A stretch of DNA of 6,209 nucleotides from NCBI GenBank assembly GCA_012735335.1, contig JAAYHO010000117.1, positions 1-6,209 of the forward strand, read 5' to 3'. Both the position numbers and the translations under genes were made by a program. Source of the stretch: Gammaproteobacteria bacterium. Its GTDB lineage: Bacteria; Pseudomonadota; Gammaproteobacteria; Pseudomonadales; Pseudomonadaceae. Under the pieces are notes generated by a model that was given only the letters and a program-made list of their open reading frames with translations, had not been told where the DNA came from and ran no database searches. Shown here piece by piece: positions 1 through 4,155 of the stretch. Position 1 is the first letter of the stretch. Each line of letters opens with the position of its first letter.

Positions 1-1819
1 GCGCCGAGACATTCACCGACACCCGCACTGTCCGCCCCGCAGCGGCCCACTCCGCCAGCTGGGCACAGGCCAGCTCGATCACCTCGTTGCCCAGCGAGAT
101 GATGAAACCGCTGCGCTCGGCAATCGGGATGAAACGATCAGGATAGATAAGCCCGAACTCCGGGTGCTTCCAGCGCACCAGCGCCTCGTAACCGGCGATG
201 CCCATGCTGTCCAGGGCGATCTGCGGCTGGTAATGCAGGACGAACTGGTGCTGTTCAAGGGCATCGCACAGGCCCTGCTCCAGGCGGAACTCCTCGACAT
301 CCACCACGTTGAGCGAAGGGTCATAGAAGCGATACTGCCCCCGCCCCGCCCGCTTGGCCGAATACATGGCGGCGTCGGCGTGGCGCAGCAGGGTATCCAT
401 GTCCTGGGCATCCCTCGGGCAGATAGCGATACCGACACTGGGGCTGGTATGCACCTCGCTGCCTTCGAGTTGATACAACGCAGACAGGCGCTGGGTCAGC
501 TCGGTAACCCAATTGACAATCTCCTGCTCGGTGCGATCCCCCGCCAGCAGCACGACAAACTCATCCCCGCCGAAGCGGGCCGCCAGATCACCCGTATTCA
601 GCAGACGCGTGATACGCCCGGCCACCGCCTGCAACAACAGGTCGCCAATACGGTGCCCGAGGGTGTCGTTGATCGACTTGAAGCGATCCAGGTCAATGAA
701 CAGTATTGCCATCAGCCTGCGTTTATTGCGCTGTTTGATCAATACGCTGCCGGCCACATCGATAAACTGGCGACGGTTATAGAGCCCACTCAGATGGTCG
801 GTGGAGGCAGCACGACTGCTGCGTTCGTGGGCTTCTTCCAGACTCTCGATCAGTCGCTGCTTTTCCCGCTGGGAGCGCTGCAGATTGCCCAGCGCCTGTT
901 GCTGATGGTGCAGCAGCCGGAGCATCCACAGCACACACAGGATGATGGCGATACTGACAAAGATATTGATCAGCCACTGGCGCGATTTACCCGCCTGATA
1001 GGGCGCGAGAACTTCCGCCAGCTCCTTGTGAATGACCACCGTCAGGTCATGCTGCTGCACCCGCTGAAAGGCGCTGTGATAGGTCCGCTGGGCACTGCTG
1101 CTGCGATAGACACCGGCGCTCTCACCACTGGGTGGCGGCGGTGCGACCTCGGCACCTTCGGTGATCAGGCCACTGGCGTCGGCGCGCAGATACTCCCGGC
1201 CATGCTCATCAAGCAGCTGGATGAAGCCGGTCTGACCAAGGTCGATATGCCGGTAGAGGTTGAGCAGATAGCCCACATCCAGTTCGACCAGCATGATCCG
1301 TGCTTCCGGCCCCGGGCCACTCAGGGGCACCAGAAACGGCAATCGCCAGTTCGGACCGGTCATGCTCGCCGCGCTCTGGGGAGTCACATTGGGCATTATC
1401 ACCTCTTCCGCAGCCTGGGCGGCAAACTGCTGCAGCCACTGCTCAGGCAGTTGCTTCAGGACTGCGTAGGCGCTGGCAAACAGCAGCTGCCCCTGGTGGT
1501 CGTACACACTGATGCGGTTGAATACCGGATCACTGGCCAGCAGCCGCACCAGCTCATTGCTGGCAGTATCTTCGGTCTGCATTTCCACCCGGTAGATACT
1601 GCCCAGAGCCCTGGCCCGGGCGGCAATCTGACGGATATTCTGCGCTGCAACCACACCCAGGTTCAGGTGTTCTGCTCCCTCGGTACGCAGCCGCTCGTTA
1701 TACACCCGCTGGTCATGATGCTGCTGCATGATCCAGATAAACCCCAGCACGACCACCCCCAGAGCAACTACGGCTCTGCGTACATGGCGAAGGGAAACAG
1801 GCTGATCGGAAGCACTCAC
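1..1819 (-). CDS. Membrane-bound GGDEF-EAL cyclic-di-GMP signalling protein (partial, C-terminus outside window)
   Basis: Predicted inner-membrane enzyme that makes and/or degrades cyclic-di-GMP. The 606 visible residues show, in order: a transmembrane helix at about 16-31; a periplasmic sensor region at about 32-281, probably Cache-like (LGQTGF at 194-199 followed by LLDEHG is a typical Cache strand pattern); a second helix at about 282-302; a charged, Gln/Glu-rich probable coiled-coil linker at 303-340; a GGDEF domain from about 341 with an intact GGDEF motif at 417-421; and an EAL domain with LHYQPQ, EALVRW (EAL at 545-547), PDRFIPIAERSG and SVNVSA. The frame is still open at base 1, so the rest of the EAL domain is missing. 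The GTG start at 1819 is fixed by a GGAG 7 bases upstream and an in-frame stop at 1832-1834. The inhibitory I-site, normally RxxD, reads NTGD (408-411), so product inhibition through it is doubtful. Both catalytic signatures are intact as far as visible, so the net activity cannot be predicted. The gene is divergent from the pseudopilin gene. Confidence 0.93.
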   Translation of the reverse strand, partial: MSASDQPVSLRHVRRAVVALGVVVLGFIWIMQQHHDQRVYNERLRTEGAEHLNLGVVAAQNIRQIAARARALGSIYRVEMQTEDTASNELVRLLASDPVFNRISVYDHQGQLLFASAYAVLKQLPEQWLQQFAAQAAEEVIMPNVTPQSAASMTGPNWRLPFLVPLSGPGPEARIMLVELDVGYLLNLYRHIDLGQTGFIQLLDEHGREYLRADASGLITEGAEVAPPPPSGESAGVYRSSSAQRTYHSAFQRVQQHDLTVVIHKELAEVLAPYQAGKSRQWLINIFVSIAIILCVLWMLRLLHHQQQALGNLQRSQREKQRLIESLEEAHERSSRAASTDHLSGLYNRRQFIDVAGSVLIKQRNKRRLMAILFIDLDRFKSINDTLGHRIGDLLLQAVAGRITRLLNTGDLAARFGGDEFVVLLAGDRTEQEIVNWVTELTQRLSALYQLEGSEVHTSPSVGIAICPRDAQDMDTLLRHADAAMYSAKRAGRGQYRFYDPSLNVVDVEEFRLEQGLCDALEQHQFVLHYQPQIALDSMGIAGYEALVRWKHPEFGLIYPDRFIPIAERSGFIISLGNEVIELACAQLAEWAAAGRTVRVSVNVSA

Positions 1820-1826
1820 CGGGACG

Positions 1827-1830
1827 CTCC
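1827..1830 (-). promoter_or_regulatory. Ribosome binding site of the GGDEF-EAL gene
   Basis: GGAG on the minus strand, 7 bases before the GTG at 1819-1817. An in-frame TAG just upstream (1834-1832) rules out a longer protein, and the next in-frame Met lies inside the first membrane helix, so this site decides the GTG start. Confidence 0.75.
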
Positions 1831-1861
1831 GCTACTGAAGAAAAGAGACATGGCATTATGA

Positions 1862-1890
1862 TGTCATGCTGGGGTTACGTAAAAATGACA
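1862..1890. repeat. Inverted repeat TGTCAT-N17-ATGACA around a TTACGTAA palindrome
   Basis: A perfect 6-bp inverted repeat (1862-1867 and 1885-1890) brackets an 8-bp perfect palindrome TTACGTAA (1875-1882). It lies 43-71 bases upstream of the GGDEF-EAL start codon, where that gene's promoter should be, and could be an operator. No clear -35/-10 pair was found for the minus-strand gene; the best pair, TTGCAG and TACGTA with 17 bases between, is weak. Short repeats like this also arise by chance, and I do not recognise the binding protein. Confidence 0.3.
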
Positions 1891-1943
1891 CAAAGTGACT
1901 GCAAAGGCTAATCATGAATATGCAGCCTGCCTTCACGTTCTGT

Positions 1944-1959
1944 TGTGATGGCTCTCGCA
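1944..1959. promoter_or_regulatory. Candidate CRP/Vfr-type binding site upstream of fimT
   Basis: The sequence TGTGA-N6-TCGCA matches the CRP-family palindrome TGTGA-N6-TCACA at nine of ten core positions, and the flanking T and A extend the symmetry. The right half-site, TCGCA, is the form seen in the CRP-S sites of competence genes in other gammaproteobacteria; the left half is the ordinary CRP form. Pseudomonas species use Vfr, a CRP homologue known to control type IV pili and virulence. The site is centred about 108 bases before the fimT start codon and about 58 bases before the start point implied by the -10 candidate at 1998, close to a class I activator position. It lies about 132 bases upstream of the GGDEF-EAL start. 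The assignment rests on sequence match alone. Confidence 0.45.
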
Positions 1960-1976
1960 AATCGGGCAGTTGGTGC

Positions 1977-2003
1977 TTGGGTACGGCGGGCTTCGGTTAT
2001 AGC
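1977..2003 (+). promoter_or_regulatory. Weak candidate fimT promoter
   Basis: A TATAGC hexamer at 1998-2003 resembles a sigma-70 -10 box. The only -35-like sequence nearby, TTGGGT at 1977-1982, is poor and has a short 15-base spacer, as is common at activator-dependent promoters. Transcription would begin near 2010, giving a leader of about 50 bases. The same stretch can also fold (GGGCT 1988-1992 with AGCCT 2001-2005, inside GGTGC 1972-1976 with GCACC 2010-2014), so it may instead be part of a structured leader. Confidence 0.25.
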
Positions 2004-2047
2004 CTGACGGCACCTGCAACGGGCAGCACGGCAGTCGCCCTTTCCAT

Positions 2048-2052
2048 GAGGA
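2048..2052 (+). promoter_or_regulatory. Ribosome binding site of fimT
   Basis: GAGGA lies 7 bases before the GTG at 2060. The reading frame upstream is open only back to a TAG at 2000-2002 and contains no ATG, so this site supports the GTG start and the very short five-residue leader peptide. The ATG at 2046 is in another frame. Confidence 0.75.
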
Positions 2053-2059
2053 CCCTGTC

Positions 2060-2578
2060 GTGTGCTGTCGAGGCTTTACCCTGATTGAAATGATGGTCGC
2101 CGTGGCAATACTGGCGATCCTGCTGGCCATAGGCATACCTGCCTTCGGGGCGCTGATTGATAACCAGCGGCTGGACAGCAGCACCGACAGCCTGATGCGC
2201 AGCGTGCAATTCGCCCGGGGCGAAGCCACCCGCCGCAACCGGCACGTGACCATGACACCACTTGGCGACGGCTGGCACAGTGGCTGGGTAGTGTTTCTGG
2301 ACGCCAACAACAACGGCATGCTTGACGTGGATGAAGTGATCCTGCGCGAGGACCGCCCGCCCCGGCGCATCCATATTCACACCAACAGCGCCATCGCCAG
2401 CTATCTGCGCTATAACGCCCAGGGCGAGTCAGAGCTGCTCAACGGTGGCTTCCAGGCCGGCACCTTCTCCTTCTGCCCAACCCAGCCCACCGCGCTGGGG
2501 CGGCAACTGATCATCAACCGGGTGGGACGACCGCGGGTGCAGCAAGCCAGCATCGCACCGGAGCGGTGTGGGGGCTGA
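2060..2578 (+). CDS. fimT: FimT/GspH-family type IV pseudopilin (minor pilin)
   Basis: Type IV pilus minor pilin or pseudopilin, made as a precursor, cleaved and N-methylated by the prepilin peptidase, and anchored in the inner membrane until assembly. The 172-residue protein has a five-residue leader ending in Gly, the cleavage motif G|FTLIE with Glu at mature position 5, and a hydrophobic helix at about 11-33. A GspH/FimT globular domain follows. It contains an acidic loop DANNNGMLDVDE (81-92) and two cysteines (139 and 170) likely to form the C-terminal disulfide of minor pilins. GRPR at 156-159 fits the GRxR motif shown in Legionella FimT to matter for DNA binding in natural transformation. 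This favours FimT over the type II secretion protein GspH, which the fold alone would not exclude. It stands alone: no other minor pilin or secretion gene lies next to it. The Cys-Cys in the leader is unusual. Confidence 0.88.
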   Translation: MCCRGFTLIEMMVAVAILAILLAIGIPAFGALIDNQRLDSSTDSLMRSVQFARGEATRRNRHVTMTPLGDGWHSGWVVFLDANNNGMLDVDEVILREDRPPRRIHIHTNSAIASYLRYNAQGESELLNGGFQAGTFSFCPTQPTALGRQLIINRVGRPRVQQASIAPERCGG

Positions 2579-2595
2579 GGGCCGCTCAAGCCCCC
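2570..2595 (+). terminator. Hairpin at the end of fimT, possible terminator
   Basis: A 10-bp GC-rich stem with one bulged A (2570-2579 pairing with 2585-2595) closes a 5-base loop and covers the fimT stop codon. The sequence after it (TCCTGTGGG) is not T-rich, so it is not a classical intrinsic terminator. It could end transcription inefficiently, need Rho, or protect the 3' end of the mRNA. Confidence 0.4.
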
Positions 2596-2641
2596 TCCTG
2601 TGGGCCGTCGTCGGTGGGTGCGCCGGCATGGCGGATGCCGG

Positions 2642-2668
2642 TATACTTGCTTATAAGAGGCATATAAA
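2642..2668 (+). promoter_or_regulatory. AT-rich island with three phased TATA motifs before the MocR gene
   Basis: TATACT (2642), TATAAG (2652) and TATAAA (2663) are spaced 10-11 bases apart, about one helical turn, in otherwise GC-rich DNA. CTTATAAG (2650-2657) is a perfect palindrome. Any of the three could be a -10 box, but none has a recognisable -35 at 16-18 bases. MocR regulators often control their own promoter through repeated sites, so this may be both promoter and operator. That is an inference. Confidence 0.35.
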
Positions 2669-2705
2669 ACATCCAATAACCTCGATGGAGACTGCTTGTC
2701 CCTTG

Positions 2706-4148
2706 ATGGATCAGGATCTTTATCTATACGAAAGCATCAGCATACAGCTTCGACGGCATATCGAAGGCGGTAGCTATCTGCCCGGTGACAGGCTCCCCTC
2801 GGTACGCCATCTCAGCCGCCTGTTCAATACCAGTGTCAATACCATCATCCAGTGTCTACGCCAGCTGGAGCATGAAAATTACATCGAAATCCGCGCGCGC
2901 TCAGGCACTTTTGTTGCTGCTTGCCCGCCGATCAATACCCCAAAGGCCTCGGACTTCGAGCTGCTGCCGGTCGAGGTGTCGTTAAGTGACGATATCCTGC
3001 ATTACATGGAGCCCCATCATCACTCCGACCTGGTTCATCTTGGCATTGCCCTTCCTGACCCGCAGCTGATGCCAATGGAACGCATCATGACGACGCTGCG
3101 CGACATAACCCGCAAGCAGCCACTCGAGGTGTGGGATTACAGCCATCCCCACGGCCACCCGCGCTTCACTCTGCAACTGGCCCGCCGCAGCTTGCATTAT
3201 CCCAATCGCTTTTCCCAGGATGACCTGATTGTCACCAATGGGTGCATGGAAGCCATTGACCTTGCTCTGCGCACGGTCACCCGTCCCGGTGATACGGTGG
3301 CGGTCGAGTCACCGACCTATTACGGCACCTTGCTGGCGCTGGAGGTACTGCGCCGCAAGGTACTGGAAATTCCCACCAGCCCGAGCGAGGGCATCTGCCT
3401 GAAAACGCTTGAACAGGCATTCAAGCATGGCCGGGTCAATGCCTGTCTGGTTTCGACCAACGCACAGAACCCGCTGGGTTTCACCATGCCGGAAGCAAAT
3501 AAGCAGAAGATGGTGGAGCTGGCTACCCACTATGAAATTCCCATCATTGAGAACGATGTCTGGGGCGACACGCTTTACGCCGAGGGGGCGATGCCGGCCA
3601 AAGCCTACGATCACGCCGGCATGGTCTTGTATTGCCACTCGTTTTCAAAGTCACTGATGCCGGGCATGCGCCTGGGCTGGATAGCGCCCGGCCGATTCCA
3701 TCACCGGCTGCGTGAGCTGAAACTGGTCAGCAGCATTACCACGGCTTCCACGCCGCAACTGTTGATGGCCCGGCTGATGGAAAGTGGTTTTTATGCCCAA
3801 CACCTGCTTGCCCTGCGCCAGCAACTGGCAACCCAGGCTGAACGTATACGCCAGGCGGTACTGGAATACTTTCCGCAGGGAACATCGGTCATGCAACCGA
3901 GCGGTGGATGCGTGCTGTGGATTACGCTACCGCCGCACATGGATGCCAGCGGGCTGTTTGATGAGGCCTTGCAAAGCGGGATTCATATATTTCCAGGGCA
4001 GGTGTTTTCACCCAGACAACAATATATGCACTGCCTGCGCTTGAATGTCGGCAGCCCGGTAAACGCGGATATCCTGCAGGCGGTGCGCCGACTGGGAGAT
4101 ATAGCAAGAACCAGAGAATCAGCCCTCCTCAGCGGAGGGCTGATGTGA
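2706..4148 (+). CDS. MocR-type regulator or PLP-dependent aminotransferase-like protein (GntR HTH + class I aminotransferase domain)
   Basis: A 480-residue fusion of a DNA-binding domain and a PLP-binding aminotransferase-fold domain. Such proteins usually act as PLP-sensing transcription regulators; catalysis is unproven for most. Residues 5-72 form a GntR winged helix (PGDRLPSVRHLS; SGTFVA ends the wing). A linker of about 30 residues leads to the fold-type I domain from about 100. Visible cofactor residues are Asn255 (QNPLG), Asp284 (ENDVW), the Schiff-base Lys315 (SFSKSLMPGMRLGW) and Arg445 (LRLNVG), the usual carboxylate-binding Arg. Trp286 sits where GabR and YdcR-type proteins have a Tyr that contacts the PLP ring oxygen. 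The motif pattern is closest to E. coli YdcR. The ATG at 2706 gives the family's usual N-terminus, but its only purine-rich upstream motif, GGAG at 2687, is 15 bases away. ATG at 2685 is an alternative without a ribosome site. No divergent gene is present to suggest a target. Confidence 0.88.
   Translation: MDQDLYLYESISIQLRRHIEGGSYLPGDRLPSVRHLSRLFNTSVNTIIQCLRQLEHENYIEIRARSGTFVAACPPINTPKASDFELLPVEVSLSDDILHYMEPHHHSDLVHLGIALPDPQLMPMERIMTTLRDITRKQPLEVWDYSHPHGHPRFTLQLARRSLHYPNRFSQDDLIVTNGCMEAIDLALRTVTRPGDTVAVESPTYYGTLLALEVLRRKVLEIPTSPSEGICLKTLEQAFKHGRVNACLVSTNAQNPLGFTMPEANKQKMVELATHYEIPIIENDVWGDTLYAEGAMPAKAYDHAGMVLYCHSFSKSLMPGMRLGWIAPGRFHHRLRELKLVSSITTASTPQLLMARLMESGFYAQHLLALRQQLATQAERIRQAVLEYFPQGTSVMQPSGGCVLWITLPPHMDASGLFDEALQSGIHIFPGQVFSPRQQYMHCLRLNVGSPVNADILQAVRRLGDIARTRESALLSGGLM
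4118..4144. terminator. Shared bidirectional terminator between convergent genes
   Basis: A perfect 11-bp inverted repeat (4118-4128 and 4134-4144) with a 5-base loop, built on CAGCCCTCC/GGAGGGCTG. It lies within the last codons of the MocR gene, up to its stop at 4146-4148, and 11 bases beyond the hydrolase stop. Read on the minus strand it is followed by TTCTCTGGTTCTT, a moderately T-rich tail, so it should work best for the hydrolase. The plus-strand side lacks a T-run. Confidence 0.7.
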
Positions 4149-4155
4149 TTGCCGA

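Noticed and set aside
164..1861. Long plus-strand open frame of 565 codons opposite the GGDEF-EAL gene
   Set aside because: The minus strand in the same place encodes unmistakable GGDEF and EAL motifs. The plus-strand product has no recognisable domain and is a frame shadow of GC-rich coding DNA.
1885..1908. Sigma-54 promoter suggested by TGACAC followed by CTGCA
   Set aside because: The first element lacks the invariant GG and the spacing is about two bases too long.
1880..2059. Cyclic-di-GMP (GEMM-I) riboswitch before fimT
   Set aside because: The conserved core stretches such as GGGACGCAAAGCC and the receptor loop are absent; only a GCAAAGGC-like fragment is present.
1914..2084. Small 56-codon plus-strand frame starting ATG-AAT-ATG with AAAGG upstream, overlapping the start of fimT by 25 bases
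   Set aside because: Its Cys/Ser/Gly-rich product has no recognisable feature and it runs through the likely fimT control region. A leader peptide cannot be excluded, but there is no positive support beyond the AAAGG.
2568..2705. N-terminal extension of the MocR frame back to GTG at 2568
   Set aside because: It overlaps the end of fimT and its hairpin, adds 46 residues unlike the family, and has no suitable ribosome site. The winged helix begins right after the Met at 2706.
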